64,000 nt of DNA from Bathynomus jamesi (Eukaryota; Arthropoda; Malacostraca; Isopoda; Cirolanidae), in NCBI GenBank assembly GCA_023014485.1, contig JAJOZX010005794.1, positions 208,891 through 272,890 on the forward strand, in the 5' to 3' direction. Shown here one piece after another: positions 32,190 to 41,680 of the stretch (position 1 is the stretch's first letter; the number at the start of each line of letters is the position of its first letter). The notes under the pieces are model-generated. The model had not been told where the DNA came from and did no database searches. It saw only the letters and a list, made by a program, of their open reading frames with translations. Position numbers and translations under genes: made by a program.

Positions 32190-33898
32190 CCGCCCTTCCA
32201 ATAGAGAAATTAAATGTTGATAATAAAGAAATCACTGATGATACTGCTATTGCAGACTCTTTAAATGCACATTTTACTTCAATAGCGGATAAGCTTCGCT
32301 CACAATTAATAAATAATGATCACTCACCTCTAGAATATATGCCACCCAGCCCACTAAATTCATTTTCTTTTGTTCCTGCTACCTCTACTGAGGTCCAGAA
32401 TATTATTGGTAAATTAAAAATACAAAAAATAACATTCATAACATTCCTGTACCTATATTGAAACTTGTTAAAGATAAGATATCTGTAACTTTGGCTAAAA
32501 TTATCAATCACAGTATTTCCAAAGGAATATTCCCATCAATGCTAAAACTGGTTGTATAACACCCCTTTTTAAAGGGGTGATCCTACACTAGCAACAAATT
32601 ACAGGCCGGTGTGTTCATTATCTGTGTTCAGCAAAGTTTTCGAAAAAATTGTAAAAAGTAGAATGCAGCGATATTTAGAATCTTACAATTTATTATCTTC
32701 AAATCAATATGGCTTCCGTAATAAGAGAACAACGGAAATGGCTATTTTAAATCTTATGGAAAATGTAAATATAGCTAAGGAGAACAAAGAAATAATGATG
32801 TCAATATTTATGGATTTGAGTAAGGCGTTTGATGTAATAGACCATAATATTCTACTTAATAAATTGTATTGTTACGGCTTTAGAGGGGCAATCAGTGATT
32901 GGTTTAAAAGTTATTTGTCCGATAGGTATAATTTTGTATCAGTAAATAAGGTTTGCTCCACTAAAGCGCTTGTCAAACATGGTGTGCCACAGGGCTCAGT
33001 GCTGGGTCCACTGTTATTTTTATTATATATAAATGACCTTCCACGTTCATCTGATATACTGAACTTCATAATGTTTGCAGATGATACAACTCTCTCCTTT
33101 TCTTGCAAAGATGTTAATACAGCTAAGAATATATTTCATTCAGAATTCATCAGTGTAATGAAATGGTTGACCACGAATAAACTCTTCCTAAATACCAGTA
33201 AAACAAATTTCATGATTTTTACTAATAAAAGAAATGTATATCTTGATGAACTCAATGTTAATGAAATCATCATAAAGGAGTGTACTGTAACAAAATTTCT
33301 TGGTGTAATGCTAGATAAGAATTTGCAATGGAGTGATCATGTAAATTATATCGCGAAAAAGATTTCAAGGAGCGTTGCTATAATGTTTAAACTTAGAAAT
33401 GTAGTCCCTAAACAAGTTTTATTGACTCTTTATCATACTCTTGTTCTTCCTTATATAACATACTGCACCCTTGTTTGGGGAAACTCCGCTAACAACGCAT
33501 TAAATGGTATCTTTGTCATCCAAAAACGAGCAATAAGGTTATTATCTGATGCTGATTTCCTTGATCACTCTAGTGCATTATTTAAAGAGCTAAACCTACT
33601 AAAGCTCAATGATATAACGAAACTGGCACATTTTATTTTTATTTACAAGTGTAAGAGCAAAATCATTAATTTGCAATGGGTAAATAGATATTTTGTAACT
33701 TATCAAGAAATCCACCCATATCAGACCAGAAATAGATCAAACATTGTTATACCTCAATTTAGATTGTCTTCATCTCAAAAACTACCCATTTTCATTGGAT
33801 TGAAACTATGGAATGACTTGCATGCCGATATAAAAAATATTGCGAATGTAAATTTGTTTAAAACCAAGTTAAAATCCCGATTAATAATGGGATACTAA
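32190..33898 (+). pseudogene. LINE reverse transcriptase (second family)
   Basis: The linker at 32200-32440 (NVDNKEITDDTAIADSLNAH) is separated by a frame break from 32609-33898 (429 residues). The main frame carries SVFSKVFEKIVKSRMQRYLE, YGFRNKRTTEMAIL, FMDLSKAFDVIDHNILLNKL, KHGVPQGSVLGPLLFLLYIN, FADDTT (catalytic) and the C-terminal LVWGNSANNALNGIFVIQKR to the stop at 33898. Motifs F to E and the thumb are intact, so this copy is fairly young. The NYRPV motif just before 32609 is reached only through a frameshift, and the endonuclease is absent. Confidence 0.85.
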
Positions 33899-33984
33899 CA
33901 AAAATCTTGGATTAATGTCCACTAATAATGTTTTATATTGTCCATTAATATTGTTTAATATTGAAATACAGGAAAATACAGAAA

Positions 33985-34690
33985 AATAATAGAATCTGTG
34001 TGTATAGAAAAAGTAGATAATTTTAATTTGTGCGAAGGTACTTATAAGTTAGACCCTTTAATGAGATTCTTGGTCAATAAATCCCTTACGGAGTCGTGGG
34101 AACGTGTTCGAACCTAAGTGTGAATTTCTTAAATGTCTCTGGATTGGAATGTTTCCTTACTCGCTTTTAGTAAATGTAATAATGGAAGTAATTAATGTGG
34201 AAATAAATATATGCAGTAATTATGTCAAAACATTAGGATCTGTATGTATAGAACAAGAAGATATTTTTAATTTGTGGAAATGTAGTTATAAGCTGACCCT
34301 GTAATAAAATGCCCTTCTGGTTTCGGGAGAACGATATCTAACCTAGGTGCGAATTTCTCAATGGTCTCTGGATTATTTCCTAATCGCCTTTTTCATTCGT
34401 TTTTCGGTTTATAATTTCTGTATAATAAACAACAATGTAATAACCAATGTAATAATAAATTTATAATTTCTGTAATTAATAATTATGCAATATTAAATGT
34501 AATAAATTTAATTATAAATGTAATAATTATGTAAAAATAATAGAATCTGTATGTTTAGAACAGGAAGATAGTTTTAAAATTTGTGCGAATGTACTTAATG
34601 AAAATGCCCCTCCTGTCTCGAGAGAATGGAATCCAACCTAGGTGCGAATTTCTTAACGGTCGATCCCTGAACTGTTTTTCCCTCTTGTCT
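33985..34690. repeat. Tandem ~250-320-bp repeat in LINE 3' region
   Basis: Three imperfect copies begin gaatctgtgtgtatag (33990), ggatctgtatgtatag (34239) and gaatctgtatgtttag (34542). Each contains tttgtgcgaa-like words, then aacctaggtgcgaatttct or its variant, then a tctctggatt or equivalent. Spacing is about 250 then 303 bp. Confidence 0.8.
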
Positions 34691-34707
34691 TGTTTCATTT
34701 GTGTTTC

Positions 34708-34760
34708 TGTATCCACCCGAGGAGGATGCCAGTGGGCGTCGAAACTGTCGTGGAAATAAA
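34708..34760 (+). ncRNA. Hammerhead-like motif (weak)
   Basis: ccgaggaggatgccagtggg followed by cgtcgaaactgtcg fits a hammerhead layout loosely. ccgagga stands for CUGANGA, gatgcc/ggcgtc can pair as stem II, and gaaac follows. The core is off consensus at its second base, so activity is doubtful. It sits at the end of the LINE 3' tandem repeats. Confidence 0.3.
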
Positions 34761-35194
34761 CTCTGTCTATTAGAGTGGGTTTTTATTCTCATATTTTGAC
34801 CTTCACGTAAAAATAGTGAAGTTTTTTGCATTTATTGAAATACAGGCTTTAACTATTAATAATACTTATTTACTTATTTATTTATTTTATTATTATTAAT
34901 TTATAACGGCTAGCTGCTTATTTTTAATGAGAGCCCAGTAAAGCCTAAAGCTTAAGGGCCAAATAAAAAAAAAAAATAAATAAATAAATAAATAGTCGAG
35001 CTTCACAATTATTTATGTCATTGTAAAAATTGTAAGTTGTAAAAAGACTACTGTATTTATTTTATTATTAATAAAGGTTATTCTATTCTTATTCTATTTG
35101 CTTGGTGACGTCATAAGAACATGATATATGAGCTAGGCTTTTTAGGTTACTAGGCTTTTTAGGTTACTAGTTCCACTTCTGTTAGTTTTTCATA

Positions 35195-36325
35195 GATGTT
35201 GGTCGCGATGACATGTGAAGGGTGCGAATATTATTTTGAGGATTTAATATACGAAGTGCATTCGGTAATTATTCGTTTTTTGACCCAGTCTCTTTTTATA
35301 ATGAGAGCAAACTTTTCTGGTCAATTTTGAGGTGCTCTGCACGAATCTGCCATCCATTTCCTATGCAAATGCGTAGTTTTCGAGATATCGTCATCTTGAA
35401 AACTACACATTTGCACAGGAAACGGATGGCAGTTTCGTACAAAACACCTCAAAATTAACCAGAAAAGTTTGCACTCGTCATTTTCGTTTAAACTAACGAA
35501 TTTAAACGAAAATATCATGACAACCTAACCAATCATCTAGGGCGTACAGTTGACCTAACCGGTGTCACAAATGATAATGTAATAACATGTGCCAACCTTG
35601 CATGGGTAGTCCGCTAAATTTCGCCTGCCCTTAAACTGAAATGACACACGTTTATTTTTAGGATTTTTTTTACGGCATCTAAAGACCTTCTGGTCTTTTC
35701 TTAAAATACAAGCACTATTGTATTTAGGGCAGGTCACGGATGTCTTAATTATTTCGTGATTGAAAAAAGGTCTAAACTCTTGTCTTCATCGAGGGCAATA
35801 TGGCGGATCACGTCGACACGTCATACTTCTAGTCACAAAAAGACCGAACTGAACAGACGAAAAATTGCTAAAAATGATTTATTTGTAAAACAGGACAAAT
35901 TGAATTACGCAGAAGTAGCCAGAATCACCAAAAATAAGAAATATTCACCAAATAGTCGATATATATATATATTGAAAAAATACCAAAAATAGGAAATATA
36001 TTTTAATAAAAAAACACATTTTATACAAATTTGCACAAGATAATAAATATATTTTCTTATTCAGTTTTGATTGGTTATTCAATATATATTGCTGTTATAG
36101 CTGGGTGTGACTGGGTCAAAAAACGAATAATAACCGTGCATTCTAATGACTCCCGAGCAATAAAAATATTTACAAAGCACAATATTTTACCATCGACCCG
36201 TAAGTGCGAATTGTGCGGAAACGAGTGCTCGTTAGGAGAATCTCGCCATAGATTTCAGTGCAATGCGTATTCGAAAACTAGAAGACGCCGGCCTTGTGGA
36301 TTTAGCGTGTCTCAGGTTAGGTAAG
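35195..36325 (+). pseudogene. Merlin zinc-ribbon exon of element #4, split by Merlin #2
   Basis: Reads MTCEGCEYYFEDLIYEVHS to 35263. After the Merlin #2 insertion (35264-36135, duplication gtgcattc) it continues HSNDSRAIKIFTKHNILPS, RKCELCGNECSLG, RHRFQCNAYSKTRRRR and PCGFSVSQ. The CELC and QCN pairs form the ribbon. It ends TCTCAG|GTTAGGTAAG at 36316, another exon-end/GTTAGG junction, where the Ty3/Gypsy element has inserted. No catalytic exon follows in this element. Confidence 0.7.
35264..36135 (-). mobile_element. Merlin-type element #2, intact MITE-like copy
   Basis: 872 bp with termini GGTAATTATTCGTTTTTTGA and, read inward from 36135, GGTTATTATTCGTTTTTTGA. A perfect duplication, gtgcattc, lies at 35256-35263 and 36136-36143. 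It is the inverted twin of Merlin #1, with the same hairpin (35345-35432) and the same zinc-ribbon frame on the minus strand (about 35830-35600, TCPKYNSACILRKDQ, with one Cys changed to Tyr). It does not encode a catalytic domain. Confidence 0.95.
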
Positions 36326-36510
36326 TGTAATGAGTCTTTACTAATTATTGTTTTCTGTGTAACAAGTCTTTACTAATTATTGTTTTCTGTGTAACAAGTC
36401 TTTACTAATTATTGTTTTCTGTGTTTCAGATCTGTGCTATGTTTATGTTGAATAAAGCCTCAAATTGGCCTTTACTTTATCTTTAGCCCGCTAACAAACG
36501 CGGCACCACA
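36326..36510 (+). repeat. 5' LTR of Ty3/Gypsy element
   Basis: Contains three units of a 32-bp tandem repeat (gtctttactaattattgttt core), then tttcagatctgtgctatgtt and aataaa (polyadenylation signal) before CGGCACCACA. The 3' LTR has four units and one base change (ctgtgc to ctatgc). Confidence 0.9.
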
Positions 36511-36592
36511 ATTTATTCAACATTTCAATCAGCCATTCAGTCGGCCTTTCAGATACAGCAAGCAAATATTCATCCAGTAATCTTACTATATC

Positions 36593-38041
36593 ATGGAGAA
36601 GGTGATTCGCCCGGATAAATTTATTACTTCTCCGAATTCTCCCCAAGCTGGGAAACTATGGAAATTATGGTCGCGCGGATTCAAATATTTCTTGAGTACT
36701 ATCGCCGAACACAACCCCAATAAATTGGAGGTTCTATTCATACATATCGGCCCCGATGTCGCTGATATCATTCAAGACTGCTCTACTTATGAGGATGCCA
36801 TGGCAGCCTTAGAGGCCACCTACGTCAAGAAGCCAAACGAGGTATGCGCTCGCCACCTGTTGTCCACCCGTCACCAAAAGCCCGAGGAAACCCTCGATGA
36901 GTACTTGCAAATTCTTCAACAACTAGCCAATGACTGCAACTTCAAATCGGTTTCCGCCGACGAAAACAGGAGTTCATCTGTGAGAGACGCTTTCATCCGA
37001 GGAATTAGAGATAGCGCCATCCGTACCCGCTTACTCGAAAATGACACACTCTCACTGGAAAAGGCTATCGTCCAGGCTCGAACATTAGATCAGGCCCAGA
37101 AAAACTCAGAATCGTACCTCACTCATTACGGTGCTGTTGCAGCCACTGGCTCTCGCCACGAACCGTCGCCGACTACTGACTCTGCCCGGCCTGCCTGCGT
37201 CCAAGGAGACGATCTCCCAAACTCTTCAGCCGCTACGAATTTCGACAACAAAGCCGCTCTGTGCTTCTTCTGCGGGTCTCGACGCCACCCACGAAGCAGG
37301 TGTCCAGCAAAGGATTCTATCTGTGCGAAATGTGAAAAGACCGGCCACTGGGCCAAAGTCTGCCGCTCAAGTACTTCCTCGGCACGTCAAAAACAGGATA
37401 AAACCACAGCGTCTCATTCAGCCGCAGCATTAGCGACCATTAGTACCACTCTATCGTGTAGCTCCTCCATGCCTACCAACTCAACAGTCGATATCCTCGT
37501 CAACGGCCGTTCGTGTCTCGCCTTGTTGGATACTGGCAGCTCGGACAACTTCATTCGTGAGGATCTAGCCAAACACTTAGAGCTGCCCATTCTTCCGCAC
37601 TCGGGCGTCGTATCAATGGCTTCGCCTAATCTATCCGCAGCCATCTCAGGTCGATGTACAGTGAAGGTTACGATGGGAGACCGCGACTACGAAAAGCTCG
37701 AACTATCCGTCTTGTCGGATCTGTGCGCTGACATAATACTCGGTACCCCATTCTTAATCAGACACAAGGAATTGAACATCAATTTCGGAGGTCCGGAGCC
37801 AGCACTCCATATATGCGGCCTTACTCGATCAAGAATTTCAGCCCCACCACTATTCGGCAACTTAACTGCCGATTGTCGTCCCATCGCCACGAAGTCCAGA
37901 CGATTTTGCTCTGAGGACAAAATTTTCATTGGGAAAGAAATCGAAAAGCTACTCAGGGATGAGATAATTGAACCCAGTAACTCACCCTGGCGTGCTCAAG
38001 TAGTCATCACATCTACCGAAACAAAAAAAAACGCATGGTAA
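36593..38041 (+). CDS. Gag-protease of Ty3/Gypsy element
   Basis: 482 residues. The N-terminal 200 residues are a capsid-like region (YEDAMAALEATYVKKPNEVC, then SLEKAIVQARTLDQAQ). Two CCHC zinc knuckles follow near residues 223-257 (CFFCGSRRHPRSRC and CAKCEKTGHWAKVC). The retroviral-type aspartic protease active site LLDTGSSDNFI is near residue 311. The end overlaps the pol frame by 7 bp. The last codons before the stop contain the heptamer A AAA AAC in the zero frame, a canonical -1 slippery site, placing pol in the -1 frame. Gag packages the RNA; protease cuts the polyprotein. Confidence 0.9.
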   Translation: MEKVIRPDKFITSPNSPQAGKLWKLWSRGFKYFLSTIAEHNPNKLEVLFIHIGPDVADIIQDCSTYEDAMAALEATYVKKPNEVCARHLLSTRHQKPEETLDEYLQILQQLANDCNFKSVSADENRSSSVRDAFIRGIRDSAIRTRLLENDTLSLEKAIVQARTLDQAQKNSESYLTHYGAVAATGSRHEPSPTTDSARPACVQGDDLPNSSAATNFDNKAALCFFCGSRRHPRSRCPAKDSICAKCEKTGHWAKVCRSSTSSARQKQDKTTASHSAAALATISTTLSCSSSMPTNSTVDILVNGRSCLALLDTGSSDNFIREDLAKHLELPILPHSGVVSMASPNLSAAISGRCTVKVTMGDRDYEKLELSVLSDLCADIILGTPFLIRHKELNINFGGPEPALHICGLTRSRISAPPLFGNLTADCRPIATKSRRFCSEDKIFIGKEIEKLLRDEIIEPSNSPWRAQVVITSTETKKNAW

Positions 38042-40248
38042 TCGATTTCTCTCAAACCGTCAACCGATTTACCATGCTAGATGCATATCCTCTTCCGCGA
38101 ATCGATGATATAGCCAACAAAGTCTCACAACACAAATACTACAGCGTAATTGATCTGTCAAGCGCATACTACCAGGTAGAAATCGATCCGTCTGAACGAC
38201 CTTTCACAGCATTCGAGGCTGACGGAAATCTATACCAATTCAGAAGGATCCCTATGGGAGTAACTAACGGAGCCGCGGCCTTCCAGCGCGTCATGAACGA
38301 ATTCATATCCTCGAACAACTTATCATCAACATACGCCTACCTCGACGATCTCACCATCTGCGGAACCACTTGGGAAGAGCACGATGAGAACCTTCGACAT
38401 TTCTGGGAAGCCGCTAAACGAGTAAATCTGAGTCTAAACAAGGAAAAATGCAAGCTTTCGATGACATCAGTGCACCTGCTCGGATATTCTATCTCTCATG
38501 GCGTATTGCGGCCCGATCCCGAACGCCTCCGGCCACTACAAGAACTTCAAACTCCTCGCAACAAGTCGTCTCTACAACGCGTAATCGGACTATTCGCATA
38601 CTATGCTAAATGGATTCAGAACTATTCCCTCAAGATCAAACCTCTGCTCAACGTTTCATCATTCCCATTAACTCGCGAGGAAGTATCAACGATCCAAACA
38701 CTCAAAGATGATATCTCGAAAGCTGTCGTCGGTTCAATCGATGAAGAACTGCCGTTCACTGTGGAGACGGACGCTTCCTCTTCAGCAATCGGAGCCACCC
38801 TCACCCAGAACGGCCGCCCGGTGGCGTTCTTTTCTCGCGCTCTGAATAACACAGAACGTCGCCATCACATCGTTGAAAAGGAGGCATACGCTGTAATCGA
38901 ATCCATTCGCAAGTGGAAGCACTTCTTAGCTTATCGACACTTTACTGTCGTCACCGACCAGCGGAGCGTATCTTTCATGTTCGATGGAAAAGCTACTGGT
39001 CGTATTAAGAACGATAAGATTCTCCGTTGGCGTGTAGAACTAGCCGGCTACTCATTCACAATAAAATACAGACCGGGCCCCGAGAACCGAGCCGCAGACG
39101 CATTGTCGCGATCCTTTTGCGCTGCTACTCCAAGAATATCCCTCGCCCAGCTGCATGTTAATCTGATACACCCAGGAGTCCGCCGAATGACTCATTTTGT
39201 GAGAGCTAGGAACCTACCATTCTCAGTGGATGACATCAAACGAGTTACGTCGGAATGCCAAACATGCGCTAAATGTAAGCCACAGTACTATAAACCAGAA
39301 GTTAGTCACTTAATACGGGCCATGTCCCCGTTTGACCGACTTAACATCGACTTTAAAGGCCCGCTTCCGAGCGCAACTTCGCGACCTTACATCCTAACAG
39401 TAATCGACGAGTATTCACGCTTTCCTTTTGCCTTCCCGTGCCGTGATACGAACACGTCAACCGTTATCGCCCGTCTCACCGAGTTATTTTCTACCTTCGG
39501 AACTCCCTCTTACATCCACACAGATCGAGGGACATCGTTTATGTCTTCGGAACTAAAACTGTTCCTAACTAAACATGGTATCGCGACTAGTCGCACAACG
39601 CCGTATCACCCCCAAGGAAACGGGCAATGCGAACGTTACAATGGAATCATCATGAACACCATCAAACTAGCCATAGAAGATCGCGGGTTGCCGATGTCGC
39701 AATGGGAGTCCGTCCTACCAGACGCGCTGCACTCGATTAGATCGCTGCTGTGTACGGCCACGAACGAAACTCCTCACGAGCGTCTATTCACGCACCCGCG
39801 GCGTACTTCTACCGGTTCTGCACTACCGACGTGGCTGTCTTCTCCGGGAACTGTACTCCTTCGCCAATTCATTCGCCGATCCAAGAACGACCCCCTCGTC
39901 GAGGAAGTTGAGTTAATTGAGGCAAACCCCAACTACGCGTTTATACGGCATCCGAATGGGAGAGAAGATACCGTATCCATCAGGGACCTGGCACCGGCGG
40001 GACGTAGCAATACGGATGACACGAATCACTATGAACCCCCCGTACCCAGTCCGCCAATCAATTCCACCCCGCTAACGGACGACTCAGAACCCGCTGAGAT
40101 CCGCCGACACACGGTCCCAACAGCTCCCGTCGAAGCGACTCCAGTCGAAGTCGAGAGAGGCCCACCTGTGTCAGTAACCTCCGAGACGAGTCCCCCTCTG
40201 AGAAGAAGCACTCGAATCAGTTACCCAGCTCAACGCCTAAACTTGTAG
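38035..40248 (+). CDS. Pol (RT-RNase H-integrase) of Ty3/Gypsy element
   Basis: 737 residues, read after a -1 shift from gag-protease. The ATG at 38035 is not necessarily the true start. Reverse transcriptase: VIDFSQTVNRF, DLSSAYYQVEID, IPMGVTNGAAAFQR, catalytic AYLDDLTI near residue 101. RNase H: FTVETDASSSAIGATL near residue 240. Integrase: HHCC zinc domain (HPGVRRMTHFV to CQTCAKC near residues 378-418), then catalytic D in NIDFKGPL, D in IHTDRGTSFMS and E in GNGQCERYNG. The C-terminal 80 residues are proline/threonine-rich. No stop or frameshift interrupts it, so the element could be active or recently so. Confidence 0.95.
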   Translation: MVIDFSQTVNRFTMLDAYPLPRIDDIANKVSQHKYYSVIDLSSAYYQVEIDPSERPFTAFEADGNLYQFRRIPMGVTNGAAAFQRVMNEFISSNNLSSTYAYLDDLTICGTTWEEHDENLRHFWEAAKRVNLSLNKEKCKLSMTSVHLLGYSISHGVLRPDPERLRPLQELQTPRNKSSLQRVIGLFAYYAKWIQNYSLKIKPLLNVSSFPLTREEVSTIQTLKDDISKAVVGSIDEELPFTVETDASSSAIGATLTQNGRPVAFFSRALNNTERRHHIVEKEAYAVIESIRKWKHFLAYRHFTVVTDQRSVSFMFDGKATGRIKNDKILRWRVELAGYSFTIKYRPGPENRAADALSRSFCAATPRISLAQLHVNLIHPGVRRMTHFVRARNLPFSVDDIKRVTSECQTCAKCKPQYYKPEVSHLIRAMSPFDRLNIDFKGPLPSATSRPYILTVIDEYSRFPFAFPCRDTNTSTVIARLTELFSTFGTPSYIHTDRGTSFMSSELKLFLTKHGIATSRTTPYHPQGNGQCERYNGIIMNTIKLAIEDRGLPMSQWESVLPDALHSIRSLLCTATNETPHERLFTHPRRTSTGSALPTWLSSPGTVLLRQFIRRSKNDPLVEEVELIEANPNYAFIRHPNGREDTVSIRDLAPAGRSNTDDTNHYEPPVPSPPINSTPLTDDSEPAEIRRHTVPTAPVEATPVEVERGPPVSVTSETSPPLRRSTRISYPAQRLNL

Positions 40249-40334
40249 ACTCTTCTTTCTTCCAAAATATCTTGAACTTGTCGTTTTGTTTCTTACCGTG
40301 CAATGTATCACGTATTATAAAAGAAGAGAGGACT

Positions 40335-40550
40335 GTAATGAGTCTTTACTAATTATTGTTTTCTGTGTAACAAGTCTTTACTAATTATTGTTTTCTGTGT
40401 AACAAGTCTTTACTAATTATTGTTTTCTGTGTAACAAGTCTTTACTAATTATTGTTTTCTGTGTTTCAGATCTATGCTATGTTTATGTTGAATAAAGCCT
40501 CAAATTGGCCTTTACTTTATCTTTAGCCCGCTAACAAACGCGGCACCACA
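40335..40550 (+). repeat. 3' LTR of Ty3/Gypsy element
   Basis: Same as the 5' LTR except for one extra 32-bp repeat unit (four against three) and one base change. Otherwise the two LTRs look identical by eye, which points to a recent insertion. Confidence 0.9.
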
Positions 40551-40556
40551 TAGGGC

Positions 40557-41477
40557 CAGAGCTGGGCAGTATTTAAATACATTTGTGTATTTAGAACTGT
40601 ATTTATAAATACATTGTTTTTCATGTATTTAAATATAGTATTTAAATACTTTAATGAGTATTTAAATACAATGTATTTAAATACTCAAAATATAAAAATG
40701 TAAATACTTTTATTGGTTTAATACACGTTCTGTACTAGCACAGTACGACGCGTCGACAGTGTAGTACAGCTTGGTTCATGTTTCAACGTGTCAGTTCAAT
40801 CAGTTGTGTGCCACTCTTAGTCGAAAGCGGTTGATTTCTTTATCGTGTGCGTGTCATGGCTTCAACAAGCAAATCCGGTGAATCAAACAGTGATATATCT
40901 GCAGATAACAATTTAGTGCACCCTCTGTTTGATGGAAAATACTTTAAAATTAAATCTAAAGACGGTAATAAGGTAAAGTGCACCTGCTTGCTGTGTAAAA
41001 ACGAAGTCTCTGCTGCAAGCAATGCTACAACGAATCTGTACACTCATCTGAAGGTAAGTGTTTTTTTAGACATCAAAAAATATCTTGAAATTGACCGAAT
41101 AATCGTACAAAACGGCTCTGCCTTAAGTGGGCCTGTGTAACTAACTCGTTGCAATCAATCCAATTTGCGATGGAAAATTCATTGATGAAAAAGCTTTTAA
41201 AATCGTCTGATCTATCGAGTGGTGTATTTATTTCGAAATTCACCGTGTCCCCTAAAGTAGAAATTTATCAAAACATGAATTAGTGAATGCATATGTTAAA
41301 ATTTGTATGTATTTAAAATGTATTTACAAATGTATTTAAATACAATTGGTGTATTTTGTATTTAGTATCTAAATACATTCGTAAAATGTATTTAGTATTT
41401 AGTATTTAAATACATTTCTCCCATGTATTTAGTATTTAGTATTTAAATACATTCAATGTATTTATTGCCCAGCTCTG
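40557..41477 (+). mobile_element. hAT element, internally deleted
   Basis: Termini CAGAGCTGGGCA and TGCCCAGCTCTG. A perfect duplication, catagggc, lies at 40549-40556 and 41478-41485; the left copy overlaps the last two bases of the 3' LTR, so this hAT is younger than the retrotransposon. Both ends are rich in gtatttaaatac. Length 921 bp. Carries only the BED-finger exon. Confidence 0.95.
40847..41053 (+). CDS. BED zinc finger exon of hAT transposase
   Basis: About 66 residues after MASTSKSGESNSD, with HPLFDGKYFKIKSKDGNKVK and CTCLLCKNEVSAASNATTNL, ending YTHLK. CxxC and H fit a BED finger, the DNA-binding start of hAT transposases. A good donor (AAG|GTAAGTG) at 41054 ends the exon. The catalytic exon is deleted. 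It cannot transpose itself but may keep DNA binding. Confidence 0.75.
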
Positions 41478-41504
41478 CATAGGGCTAGGTTAGGTAAGGT
41501 TAGG

Positions 41505-41680
41505 TTAATACCAAAATACATTTTTCTAGTAATATTTGATGTGTTTTGCTTAGATTTTGACCTCCATTTCCCTTGAAAATGAACCAAACTTCAAAGTGCT
41601 ATAACTTTGTTGGAGGTCAGATTTGAACAAATCACATCAAATACTACTAGAAAAATGTATTTTGGTGTGTAAAATGACTG
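41505..41680. repeat. Foldback palindrome of Merlin #4
   Basis: Arms accaaaatacatttttctag (41512) and ctagaaaaatgtattttggt (ending near 41666), with inner arms gattttgacctcc and ggaggtcagatttgaac. They flank a loop containing aatgaaccaaacttcaaagt. A GTTAGG-type stretch lies just before it (41485-41508). Confidence 0.85.

Larger units (their letters stand above)
32180..35095 (+). mobile_element. Jockey/CR1-type LINE, 5'-truncated
   Basis: Coding begins without an endonuclease near 32190 and runs to 33898. A 1.2-kb 3' region follows with tandem repeats and ends near 35095 in ttctattcttattctatt. The stretch cttcacaattatttatgtca near 35000 and tttactgggctttta-type words are shared with a second, minus-strand copy at 52010-53570. 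Confidence 0.8.
36326..40550 (+). mobile_element. Ty3/Gypsy LTR retrotransposon, complete and young
   Basis: About 4.2 kb: 5' LTR 36326-36510, gag-protease frame 36593-38041, pol frame 38035-40248, purine tract aaaagaagagagga just before the 3' LTR (about 40335-40550). LTRs start TGTAATGAG and end CACCACA. No env-like frame and no chromodomain seen. A clean target duplication is not visible: the left flank is gtaag, the right is taggg, and the right side has since been hit by a hAT. Codon use is visibly more GC-rich than in its neighbours. Confidence 0.9.

Noticed and set aside
37126..38852. Minus-strand frames opposite the Ty3/Gypsy genes
   Set aside because: They are antisense shadows of gag and pol.
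36321..40556. Clean target duplication for the young Ty3/Gypsy
   Set aside because: Flanks gtaag and taggg do not match, and the right border was altered by a later hAT insertion.
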